Shown: piece after piece, positions 6,380-12,618 of the stretch
Numbering within the stretch: position 1 is the stretch's first letter
How the letters are laid out: each line of letters opens with the position of its first letter
IMG/VR virus record: IMGVR_UViG_3300038701_002468
Span: 1-41,534 of that record
Source: a virus
DNA length: 41,534 nucleotides
Strand: one strand, 5' to 3'
The notes under the pieces: model-generated
What the model was told of the DNA's origin: nothing
The model's database searches: none
The model's input: only the letters and a program-made list of their open reading frames with translations
Translations under genes and position numbers: made by a program

Positions 6380-7881
6380 AGTTATTAGCAACATTAGCAG
6401 CAGACGGTTACAAACTAAGCCACAAAAATCAATACCCAGAAGGAACTGAAAAGGTTTACTCAACATGGATCCCAAGATCAGGAAAGCACTTACCTCAAGT
6501 AGATGAGGTTGTAGCCTTTGGCTTTCAAGGTGCAATTAAAGAAATGCACGATCTGTTTGACGAGCAATTTTTTAGCAGATCAAAAGAAGATGTAATGGCC
6601 GAGTACAAAAGAGCGATTAAGTCTTATCTTTTTATTCAAGATGCAGACACATCTCACTGGGAGTCATTGCATGATCTGGGTTATTTGCCACTAGAGATCA
6701 AGGCATTAGATGAGGGTACACTTGTTCCTTTTCGGGTTCCAATACTAACTATTGAGAATACCCATAATGATTTTTTCTGGCTTACAAACTATCTTGAAAC
6801 TTTCTTTTCAGCACTGTTATGGAAACCCTGCACCACCGCTTCCATCGCTAGAAAATATCGCCAAATCCTTGACAAGTATGCACTTGAAACAACTGGATCA
6901 ACGGAAGGTGTAGGTTTTCAAGGTCACGATTTTTCAGCCAGGGGAATGAGTGGACTAGAAGATGCAGCAAGGTCAGGAATGGGTCACATCACTGCATTTG
7001 ATGGCTCAGACACACTTCCAGTCCTTGCCTACGCTGAACATTACTATAACGCTAACCTCGATGAAGAATTAGTTGCATGTAGTGTTCCAGCAACGGAGCA
7101 TTCGGTGATGTGTGCTGGCGGTGCAGATGATGAATATGAAACTTATCGCAGATTGATTGAAGACATTCATCCCACTGGAATTGTAAGTATCGTTTCTGAT
7201 ACTTGGGATTTATGGCATGTAATGACTGACACCTTGCCGAAGTTAAAGGATAAAATCCTAGCTAGAGATGGTGGAGAAGGTTCAATTGACAAGGTTGTTA
7301 TTCGTCCTGACAGTGGTAATCCTGCTGACATTATTTGTGGAATTGGTAAAAATCCAGAAGCTCAATTTAAAAATACACCAGAGGAAAAAGGTGTCATTGA
7401 ACTTTTGTGGGATGTTTTTGGCGGTCATGTAAATGAACAAGGATACAAAGTTTTAAATCCTAAAATCGGTGCAATCTATGGCGACTCAATTACCCTTGAA
7501 ATCTGTGAGGATATTTGCAAAAGACTCAAGCAAAAAGGCTTTGCCTCTACCAACGTAGTCTTTGGCATCGGTTCATATACATATCAATACTTAACTAGAG
7601 ATAGCTTAGGGTTTGCCATGAAAGCAACTAACGTAACTATTAACGGCAGCGAAAGGGCTATTTTCAAAGACCCAGTTACTGATGATGGAACCAAGAAATC
7701 ACTGAAGGGTCGATGTGCAGTTTTAAGGAGCCCACAAAACGGAAAATTAAATACTATCGATGATGAAACATTGAATGTTAGAGTTTTTTTAAGAGAGGAA
7801 GATTTGCTAACCACGGTCTACAGTAACGGAAAACTTTTAAAAGAAACAAGCTTAAAGGAAATCAGGTCAAGGTTAAGATAA
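6376..7881 (+). CDS. nadV: Nicotinamide phosphoribosyltransferase family enzyme (NadV/NAMPT)
   Basis: This 501-residue protein is full length for the NAMPT/NadV family. Visible signatures are GFQGHDFSARGMSGLE at about 180-195 (the HDFG..G region), VPATEHS at about 238-243 with the catalytic histidine, and VVIRPDSGNP at about 307-316. A further one is IYGDSITLE followed by FGIGSYTYQYLTRDS. The enzyme joins nicotinamide to PRPP, giving NMN, or, in the phage NARP1 pathway, to ADP-ribose pyrophosphate, giving NAD+ directly. It is coupled to the Prs-like gene by a 4-base overlap. No NMN adenylyltransferase was recognised in the genome. Confidence 0.93.
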   Translation: MKLLATLAADGYKLSHKNQYPEGTEKVYSTWIPRSGKHLPQVDEVVAFGFQGAIKEMHDLFDEQFFSRSKEDVMAEYKRAIKSYLFIQDADTSHWESLHDLGYLPLEIKALDEGTLVPFRVPILTIENTHNDFFWLTNYLETFFSALLWKPCTTASIARKYRQILDKYALETTGSTEGVGFQGHDFSARGMSGLEDAARSGMGHITAFDGSDTLPVLAYAEHYYNANLDEELVACSVPATEHSVMCAGGADDEYETYRRLIEDIHPTGIVSIVSDTWDLWHVMTDTLPKLKDKILARDGGEGSIDKVVIRPDSGNPADIICGIGKNPEAQFKNTPEEKGVIELLWDVFGGHVNEQGYKVLNPKIGAIYGDSITLEICEDICKRLKQKGFASTNVVFGIGSYTYQYLTRDSLGFAMKATNVTINGSERAIFKDPVTDDGTKKSLKGRCAVLRSPQNGKLNTIDDETLNVRVFLREEDLLTTVYSNGKLLKETSLKEIRSRLR

Positions 7882-7882
7882 A

Positions 7883-8218
7883 ATGATATCAACCCTCCTA
7901 CCCTACGCCAAACAAGAACACCTCACCAATCCAACCTTGGATTTGGAAGCACTTATTCATATATTAATTAGTTGCGACAATGACCAGCTTCCAATCCAAA
8001 GCCCGAAACGACTGTGTGCTTACCGCCTAGCTGTAGGAGCTCACACCCTAGAGACTGATGAAATCTATGGCGTGTCAATTGATGGATTTGTTTTAAATAT
8101 TTCTATCGGGTTACAAGTTAGATTTCAGAATGTCTTTAGGGAGTTATTTAATGAGCAGAATGAGAAAAAGAAAATTGAATATTTTAACAAAATAGTGAAC
8201 AAAGATGAACACAGTTAA
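7883..8218 (+). CDS. Unknown protein downstream of nadV
   Basis: This 111-residue protein of no recognised family starts one base after the nadV stop, so it belongs to the same transcript. It looks globular, mixed alpha/beta, with a charged helical C-terminus (FRELFNEQNEKKKIEYFNKI). No membrane segment, signal peptide or metal motif is seen. A link to NAD metabolism is suggested only by position. Confidence 0.65.
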   Translation: MISTLLPYAKQEHLTNPTLDLEALIHILISCDNDQLPIQSPKRLCAYRLAVGAHTLETDEIYGVSIDGFVLNISIGLQVRFQNVFRELFNEQNEKKKIEYFNKIVNKDEHS

Positions 8219-8264
8219 CAGCAGCTTAAACCTCTGAAAACACTGGACTTGTTCACTGAAAAGG

Positions 8265-8289
8265 AAGTGTTCATTTTTTATGAACGCTT
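8265..8289 (+). promoter_or_regulatory. 10-bp hairpin with U5 loop before the P-loop gene
   Basis: AAGTGTTCAT pairs with ATGAACGCTT (one wobble) around a TTTTT loop, and AAGGAG of the next gene (start 8305) follows directly. It lies in the only gap of the nadV-downstream cluster. A terminator is unlikely because no U-tract follows; a stability or translation element is possible. Confidence 0.4.
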
Positions 8290-8304
8290 TAAGGAGATGA
8301 TTAA

Positions 8305-8493
8305 ATGAGCGACTTTGAAAAGTTCGTGAAGGATAAATACCCGGAATTTGAATTAACAAAATGGCAATTGAGGTATGCTGATTTTTACTTAAGAAAAAAG
8401 ATTACAGGAAAAATGATCTTATCCGGTGGTAGAGCTTGTGGAAAAACACTTATCAAAAATCTAATTAAAGAATACAAGGAGAAAAACCAATGA
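8305..8493 (+). CDS. P-loop microprotein
   Basis: The 62-residue protein has a clear Walker A motif (MILSGGRACGKT at about residues 38-49) but ends 13 residues later, with no Walker B or remaining ATPase core. The upstream part (ELTKWQLRYADFYL) resembles the short helix before the P-loop in terminase-like or AAA-type phage ATPases. It has a good ribosome binding site (AAGGAG) and overlaps the next gene by 4 bases, so it is probably expressed. It is either a remnant of a larger ATPase or a small nucleotide-binding protein. Confidence 0.65.
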   Translation: MSDFEKFVKDKYPEFELTKWQLRYADFYLRKKITGKMILSGGRACGKTLIKNLIKEYKEKNQ

Positions 8494-8798
8494 AGTTATG
8501 GAATGCCGTTAAGCACGTTCAAGAAGGATTCCCAGTAAGATTTAAAGCTGATGACTGTGATTACATTATATCGGAAGTTCGTGAATTTACAGAATACGAT
8601 TTATGCAGCATGGAAGATGGCTGGCAAGTCCACCAAGAAACCAAAGAACTAACCTGGCAAGAAATTGAGGAAGCAATAAATAGCTATAAAGGAACGGACG
8701 TTGTTGATTTTCAAGCGGTCAATGAAAACACCTCAACTATCCAGACCAGGGAGCGCATTCTCTTAGGGAAGGTTAAACAAAAACTAGGCTTCAAATAA
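8490..8798 (+). CDS. Unknown early protein
   Basis: This 102-residue acidic protein is coupled by overlaps to both neighbours (ATGA at 8490, TAATG at 8798). The first part reads like the small beta-rich phage proteins that start MKLWNAVKHVQEGFPVRFK and carry WQVHQETKELTWQEIEEAI. That pattern is familiar from hypothetical genes in many phages, but no function is known to me. No membrane or metal motifs. Confidence 0.65.
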   Translation: MKLWNAVKHVQEGFPVRFKADDCDYIISEVREFTEYDLCSMEDGWQVHQETKELTWQEIEEAINSYKGTDVVDFQAVNENTSTIQTRERILLGKVKQKLGFK

Positions 8799-9025
8799 TG
8801 CAAAAGCTAAAATTCAAGCACAGGCTTTTCACACTAACCCTTGAGTATAAGAATAAATATATCTTCGTGGAGCTAATAGAAGATATCAGTGAGAACGGTG
8901 ATATACTCTACGTAAGCGAAACCTACAACCCAAGAGTCGATGAAGATAAAAAACTAGCACATAGCAGATTTAACGAGCTAAGAGTTAAGTTAATCAACGG
9001 CAAGTTCAACTCGTCAAAAAACTGA
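8798..9025 (+). CDS. Small unknown early protein
   Basis: This 75-residue basic protein starts within the stop of the previous gene (TAATG). Its alternating hydrophobic pattern (FKHRLFTLTLEYKNKYIFVEL) suggests a small beta-sheet fold. It ends the first rightward gene block; a possible hairpin GGGTTA/TAACCC (9034-9039/9050-9055) and a new promoter follow. Confidence 0.6.
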   Translation: MQKLKFKHRLFTLTLEYKNKYIFVELIEDISENGDILYVSETYNPRVDEDKKLAHSRFNELRVKLINGKFNSSKN

Positions 9026-9058
9026 CCAAAAAAGGGTTATGCACTCACCTAACCCAAT

Positions 9059-9067
9059 TGATATAAT
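9059..9067 (+). promoter_or_regulatory. Extended -10 promoter for the RuvC operon
   Basis: TGATATAAT is a consensus TATAAT (9062-9067) with an extended TGN in front. No good -35 lies at the normal distance, which an extended -10 can tolerate. A start near 9074 would put the hairpin at 9086 very early in the transcript. Confidence 0.5.
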
Positions 9068-9085
9068 TACTATAACGAAATAAAC

Positions 9086-9127
9086 GTAGGTCTAACCCAC
9101 TAGACCTACCCAACAAACAAAGCGGAG
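9086..9127 (+). promoter_or_regulatory. ACCCAC-hexaloop leader hairpin with AACAAACAAAG tract
   Basis: A perfect 9-bp stem, GTAGGTCTA with TAGACCTAC, closes the hexaloop ACCCAC at 9095-9100. It is the longest simple stem of the family. It is followed after CC by AACAAACAAAGCGGAG (9112-9127), identical over 16 bases to the tract before the major coat gene. No start codon follows at SD distance here; the next gene begins at 9270 after a further structured stretch. Confidence 0.7.
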
Positions 9128-9151
9128 TTTAACAAACCAATTATTCATATA

Positions 9152-9245
9152 CCTTGCAGGGTGTTTTCCTTACTAAATCCTTACTTTTTTAGCCAAACGT
9201 TTTGATGTAGTTTTTTTTCTTTCCGCCCTGCAAGGCCCTTCGGGG
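9152..9245 (+). promoter_or_regulatory. Long GC-rich stem structure in the RuvC leader
   Basis: CCTTGCAGGGTG (9152-9163) pairs with CGCCCTGCAAGG (9224-9235) over 12 bp including one wobble. The 60-base loop is T-rich and holds a small CTAAA/TTTAG stem (9173-9177/9188-9192). A CCC-TTCG-GGG hairpin with a stable UUCG tetraloop follows at 9236-9245. No gene is seen between 9026 and 9269. It could be a riboswitch-like leader, a small RNA or an origin structure; no known class is recognised. Confidence 0.45.
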
Positions 9246-9269
9246 AATGAGTAATCAGTTTAATGGATT

Positions 9270-9818
9270 ATGAATTACTCACTCGGTGTAGATTTTGGAA
9301 GTAACGGTGGACTAGCTCTACTCTCTCCATGCGGTGAAATTGAAAAAGTATCTGTTATGCCTATGACTAAATCATCATGGGGAGCAAATATCGTTGATGT
9401 AGTTAAGCTTCGTGACTTTGTTATGAGGTGTGAATCAATCGCTGAAACTTCTATATATGTAACGATGGAAATTGGCAGATCACATGGCAGAAATCTTGGA
9501 AAGGGTGCTGTCTCTATGGGTGACAATTTTGGATCTGTTCGTTCATTTTTCGAGTGTTTAGGTTATGAGCTTCATCTAGTAGAGCCTAAGAAGTGGCAGA
9601 AATATATCTTTAGTGAGTACAAGATTAAGCCAATTAAAAAAGCAAATAAGAAATCAAGAGACACAAAAGCAATGGCCTTGGATGCTGTGAAAGTTATTTA
9701 TCCAGGCTTTGATTTTAGAAAAAATAGCAGATGTAAAATTTTTCATGATGGGATTGTAGATGCAACTCTCATGGCACGTTATCAGATGGAGGTAAAGGGA
9801 AATGAGAAAAGTAGTTGA
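9270..9818 (+). CDS. RuvC-like Holliday junction resolvase
   Basis: This 182-residue RNase H-fold nuclease has D8 in GVDFGSNGG, E67 in VTMEIGRS and the acidic pair D160/D164 in HDGIVDATLMARY, the four-carboxylate layout of RuvC and poxvirus A22-type resolvases. It would cleave branched DNA in replication or recombination intermediates before packaging. The start codon lies next to a TGAGTAAT/ATTACTCA inverted repeat (9248-9255/9274-9281), and no strong Shine-Dalgarno is visible, so translation may be controlled. It overlaps the next gene by 17 bases. Confidence 0.75.
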   Translation: MNYSLGVDFGSNGGLALLSPCGEIEKVSVMPMTKSSWGANIVDVVKLRDFVMRCESIAETSIYVTMEIGRSHGRNLGKGAVSMGDNFGSVRSFFECLGYELHLVEPKKWQKYIFSEYKIKPIKKANKKSRDTKAMALDAVKVIYPGFDFRKNSRCKIFHDGIVDATLMARYQMEVKGNEKSS

Positions 9819-10086
9819 GACTAAAAAATGCACTGAAATTTCTATTGATGAGATATCAATGGATCAGACGGTAATTTTTAAGCATACCAACGGAAGCATT
9901 TATAAGCTTTCAAAAATGGTGAGCCTTAGTGGGCCTGATAAATACATGTTCGGGAACCTTGAGGGAATTGGTCAAGGTTGGTCTGGTGTTCACTCATCCT
10001 TTGAGGCGGCAATTAAAAGTGCCTTCAGCAACTATGGCCAAATTTACGTCCTCGATAGCATTTCAGAACTAAAGGAATTCTTGTAA
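9802..10086 (+). CDS. Unknown early protein
   Basis: The 94-residue protein overlaps the resolvase end. It looks like a small globular alpha/beta domain with GYxx-type turns (SGPDKYMFGNLEGIGQGWSG) and no recognised motif. Its stop overlaps the ATG of a 19-codon frame (TAATG). Confidence 0.6.
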   Translation: MRKVVETKKCTEISIDEISMDQTVIFKHTNGSIYKLSKMVSLSGPDKYMFGNLEGIGQGWSGVHSSFEAAIKSAFSNYGQIYVLDSISELKEFL

Positions 10087-10145
10087 TGAAAAGAATTAGA
10101 ATATTTTTATCATGGTTAAAAGAAGCAACTAAGGAGATCCTTTAA
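10086..10145 (+). CDS. Possible 19-residue peptide bridging two genes
   Basis: The frame begins in the TAATG of the previous gene and ends in the TAATG of the next, filling the whole gap between them. The peptide is basic and amphipathic (MKRIRIFLSWLKEATKEIL). AAGGA lies upstream, and it contains the AAGGAG used by the next gene. It may be a genuine micro-gene or simply a frame kept open for coupling. Confidence 0.35.
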   Translation: MKRIRIFLSWLKEATKEIL

Positions 10146-10366
10146 TGGAAAAATTAAAATCGTTCATGGTAAAGACCATTGAATACGAGCAAAAAACTAC
10201 CAAAAAAACCTATCTTGTAAAGGCTGAGAGTAGGGATATTGCTAGGGCTTCTTTGCCTTGCAATCACATTGAGCCGACTCATACCTCGATAAATCACAAT
10301 ATAGATAATAAAGAAAAAGTGACATTTTGCGAAGAACTCATGGAGGAAAGCAATGACAACAATTAG
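10145..10366 (+). CDS. Small unknown early protein
   Basis: This 73-residue protein has AAGGAG six bases before the ATG and overlaps the next gene. Its N-terminal half (FMVKTIEYEQKTTKKTYLVKAESRD truncated to its pattern) looks like the small domain of phage proteins with a MKSFKVTYEI..VVEAEsreeA form. The C-terminus is acidic. No function recognised. Confidence 0.55.
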   Translation: MEKLKSFMVKTIEYEQKTTKKTYLVKAESRDIARASLPCNHIEPTHTSINHNIDNKEKVTFCEELMEESNDNN

Positions 10367-10958
10367 AAAAGCAATTCCCAAAATAGCTATTTGCGGAACC
10401 AACCAAACAAGCAACGTAACAATTGCCCTTGGTCTTGCTAGTAGATTAAGCAAGGATATCACTGTAGTTGAATCTAGTAAGTTTTATGAGTCATCTTCAC
10501 TGGCAGATCGAGTTAAGTTTGAGCCTGTTTATATTGATGAGCCAACTTATTTGAACTTTGATAAAGCGTTGTCGGGAGTTAAAAATCTCGCAGTTGTAAA
10601 TTCAATGTCAGATGCTTGGCTAAATGCTAGGGCAAAAATGGAAGGTAAACCAATTCATGCTTGGAAAACTGTTAAAGGTTCGATTGATAATATCTACACA
10701 AAGCTCCAGGCAATTCCACAGACATTAGTTTTTACCTATAGGACTTCACCATCAACGGACATTAAAAACCCTAATGCACCAGCGAAATATAATCCTGTAG
10801 CGGAAAACAAAGGTCTAGTTAAATTTGCTCCGCGATTTTCTGTAATTGTTGAGGAAAAAGATAACACTGGCAAATACTACATCACAAAAAACCTTCACGA
10901 TCCATCAACTGTTGGAAGTGAATATAACCCAGAAACTTTAGCGGAGAAATTGAAATAA
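10353..10958 (+). CDS. Degenerate RecA/Sak4-like AAA ATPase-fold protein
   Basis: The 201-residue protein has the order of motifs of Sak4-type single-strand annealing ATPases. A beta-strand and loop at the Walker A place come first (IAICGTNQTSNVTIA, about 12-26), then a Walker-B-like strand followed by SMSDAWLNA, then VFTYRTS near 130 where Sak4 proteins have an arginine strand. The loop lacks the GKS/T lysine, so ATP hydrolysis is doubtful. It lies upstream of SSB and the RecE-like exonuclease, which fits a recombination role. The family call is inference from layout. Confidence 0.45.
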   Translation: MTTIRKAIPKIAICGTNQTSNVTIALGLASRLSKDITVVESSKFYESSSLADRVKFEPVYIDEPTYLNFDKALSGVKNLAVVNSMSDAWLNARAKMEGKPIHAWKTVKGSIDNIYTKLQAIPQTLVFTYRTSPSTDIKNPNAPAKYNPVAENKGLVKFAPRFSVIVEEKDNTGKYYITKNLHDPSTVGSEYNPETLAEKLK

Positions 10959-11158
10959 TGGACGGAAACAAAATAGAAAGCGTAAGAGCTACCTTTAATG
11001 GCTTTAGTGTTGATATCGGAATGAACCCTCACTCGTCAAGAGATATTGGCATGCACATTAACTTTCCAATTACCAAGGATAAACAAGAAGAAGCCCTTGC
11101 ATTAATGGAGAAGATTGCAAGGGAAGTTAGAGAGTTTGAAAAGAGGATTAATCAATGA
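10958..11158 (+). CDS. Small unknown protein
   Basis: The 66-residue protein is coupled to both neighbours (TAATG at 10958, ATGA at 11155). It has the look of a small beta hairpin followed by one long helix (DKQEEALALMEKIAREVREF). No motif recognised; the neighbours suggest a DNA recombination accessory. Confidence 0.6.
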   Translation: MDGNKIESVRATFNGFSVDIGMNPHSSRDIGMHINFPITKDKQEEALALMEKIAREVREFEKRINQ

Positions 11159-11436
11159 GCTCTCACTTTAAAAAAGTAGCTGTAGCAAAATACAATGCCG
11201 CCAGAGAAAGGCACAAGCAAGATTTCGGGTTGGCAAAAGACCAATTAAGCAGACTGTTTAAAGACAAGGAAATCATCCAGCAAGCCAGGCAAGCAAGAGA
11301 TGAGATTAACACTCAAGCAAAGAAGAGGCTAGTTAAGTCATCTAACGGCTGCAATTACACAGCGCAGAGATTATTTAAAACATATAAACCTGTCACGCTA
11401 AAAGAAGTGATGGCAGCTACATTGAAGGAGAATTAG
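11155..11436 (+). CDS. Small basic unknown protein
   Basis: This 93-residue, strongly basic, mainly helical protein is rich in Ala, Lys and Gln (FKKVAVAKYNAARERHKQDF). It could bind nucleic acid, but no domain is recognised. It overlaps the previous gene by 4 bases and is followed by the next after one base. Confidence 0.6.
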   Translation: MSSHFKKVAVAKYNAARERHKQDFGLAKDQLSRLFKDKEIIQQARQARDEINTQAKKRLVKSSNGCNYTAQRLFKTYKPVTLKEVMAATLKEN

Positions 11437-11437
11437 G

Positions 11438-12034
11438 ATGGCTTACAATTATGATAATGAGACGAGTTCAAGCGCAAGTCTTAGGCCTAGTCTTGATTAC
11501 TTTGACACTCTTAGGTACTCGATAAGTGACTGGGATTTTGGGAGGTCAAGGCTCACAAAAGAAAAATACGAAATGCTAAAAGCAACAAATTTCACGGCAG
11601 CTAAAGTACTTGGTTTTGATTGTATCTCCACATATTCAATTAACAATAAGATCAAAGGCCTTGAAAAGACTATTCGCAGTCGTGAGGACTACGCAGATGG
11701 AATGAGAAGTTCTTTAGATATTGCAAAAGAAAATTCACACCCATTCATGTTCTTGAATCGTATCTCTTTAAAAATCACAGAAATGCTTACTAAGAATATT
11801 AATAGAACCGTTGAATATAAAGATGAGCTATATGCGCTTAGAACTTTGTTGTCAAATGTAAAAGAGGTTGAAAAATATGAAGATCAAATTGCAAAAGATA
11901 AGGAAAGGGCAAGGCAAAGAGAGCAAGAGCTTGCTGACCAGATAACAGCGTTAGAGGCTCTAGCCAAAAAGAAGAAAAAGAAAACCAAAAAGAAGACTAA
12001 GAAAAAAGTAGTCAAGAAAACTAAGAAGAAATAG
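11438..12034 (+). CDS. Coiled-coil protein with lysine-rich tail
   Basis: The 198-residue protein has a globular N-terminal half and a long helical region (about 70-170, ending [20 protein letters not shown]). A C-terminal tail of about 25 residues is almost all Lys and Thr ([20 protein letters not shown]). Such tails bind nucleic acid without sequence specificity. It lies directly before SSB with a shared spacing of 10 bases. It may be a DNA-binding accessory of replication or recombination. Confidence 0.6.
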   Translation: MAYNYDNETSSSASLRPSLDYFDTLRYSISDWDFGRSRLTKEKYEMLKATNFTAAKVLGFDCISTYSINNKIKGLEKTIRSREDYADGMRSSLDIAKENSHPFMFLNRISLKITEMLTKNINRTVEYKDELYALRTLLSNVKEVEKYEDQIAKDKERARQREQELADQITALEALAKKKKKKTKKKTKKKVVKKTKKK

Positions 12035-12044
12035 GAGAATTAAA

Positions 12045-12464
12045 ATGAGTTTAAGCAAAACAATGATTATTGGAAAATTAGGGGCTGATCCGGAGCTCAA
12101 GTACACACCTAGCGGAGCAGCAGTCTGCAACTTCTCTGTTGCGACTGACGAGAGCTACACTGATAAGTCTGGCACCAAGCAGGAGAAAACTGAGTGGCAT
12201 CGTATTGTCGTTTGGGGGAAATTAGCCGAGCTGTGCAATCAATATTTATCCAAAGGCAAGCAAGCATATATTGAGGGAAAAAACTCAACTAGAAGCTGGG
12301 ATGATAAAGACGGAAACAAGAGATACACGACTGAGATTAATGCTCACTCTGTTCAATTTCTAAGCCCTAAGTCAGAAGGCGCAACCACTGGATCGAATGA
12401 TTCTCCGGCTGCAAATACCCCTGTAGCTGATTCTGCTTATGCAGCATCGGATATACCTTTCTAG
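12045..12464 (+). CDS. ssb: Single-stranded DNA-binding protein
   Basis: This 139-residue SSB has the typical OB fold: [20 protein letters not shown] at the start, [35 protein letters not shown] and [11 protein letters not shown]. The tail ends in DIPF, the acidic-hydrophobic tip by which bacterial SSBs recruit partner proteins. It lies in the recombination block between the Lys-tail protein and a RecE-like nuclease, and the tRNA gene begins 8 bases after its stop. Confidence 0.95.
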   Translation: MSLSKTMIIGKLGADPELKYTPSGAAVCNFSVATDESYTDKSGTKQEKTEWHRIVVWGKLAELCNQYLSKGKQAYIEGKNSTRSWDDKDGNKRYTTEINAHSVQFLSPKSEGATTGSNDSPAANTPVADSAYAASDIPF

Positions 12465-12471
12465 TAAAAGT

Positions 12472-12547
12472 GCCCTGATAGCTTAATTGGTAAAGTCGCT
12501 GATTCCAAATCAGTTGGATAAGAGTTCAAATCTCTTGAAGGGTGCCA
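12472..12547 (+). tRNA. tRNA-Trp (anticodon CCA)
   Basis: A 76-base cloverleaf can be drawn by hand: D stem GCTT/AAGT, anticodon stem GCTGA/TCAGT with loop TTCCAAA (anticodon CCA at 12505-12507), T stem AAGAG/CTCTT with loop TTCAAAT, discriminator G and encoded CCA. The acceptor pairs are 1-5 with 68-72, and positions 6-7 with 66-67 form a tandem G-A mismatch. It sits between ssb and the RecE-like gene. It would supplement reading of UGG codons. Confidence 0.85.
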
Positions 12548-12560
12548 CTTAAAAAAGACT

Positions 12561-12618
12561 GCCTCGTTAATTTTCCCACAAGTTAGCGAGGCTTTTAGAG
12601 AACAAACAAAGGATTGAA
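12561..12618 (+). promoter_or_regulatory. UCCCAC-hexaloop leader hairpin before the RecE-like gene
   Basis: GCCTCGTTAA (12561-12570) pairs with TTAGCGAGGC (12583-12592). Three more pairs (T71-G82, T72-A81, T73-A80) extend it to 13 bp closing the hexaloop TCCCAC (12574-12579). Then come TTTTAGAG, AACAAACAAAGG (12601-12612) and the ATG at 12619. It belongs to the same leader family as those at 251, 9086, 27544 and 34708. It lies 14 bases after the tRNA, so it could also set the processed end of the message. Confidence 0.65.

Noticed and set aside
7165-7180. TCCCAC hairpin inside nadV
   Set aside because: Only four weak pairs (TTCA/TGGA with a wobble) in the middle of a gene without a following start; probably chance.
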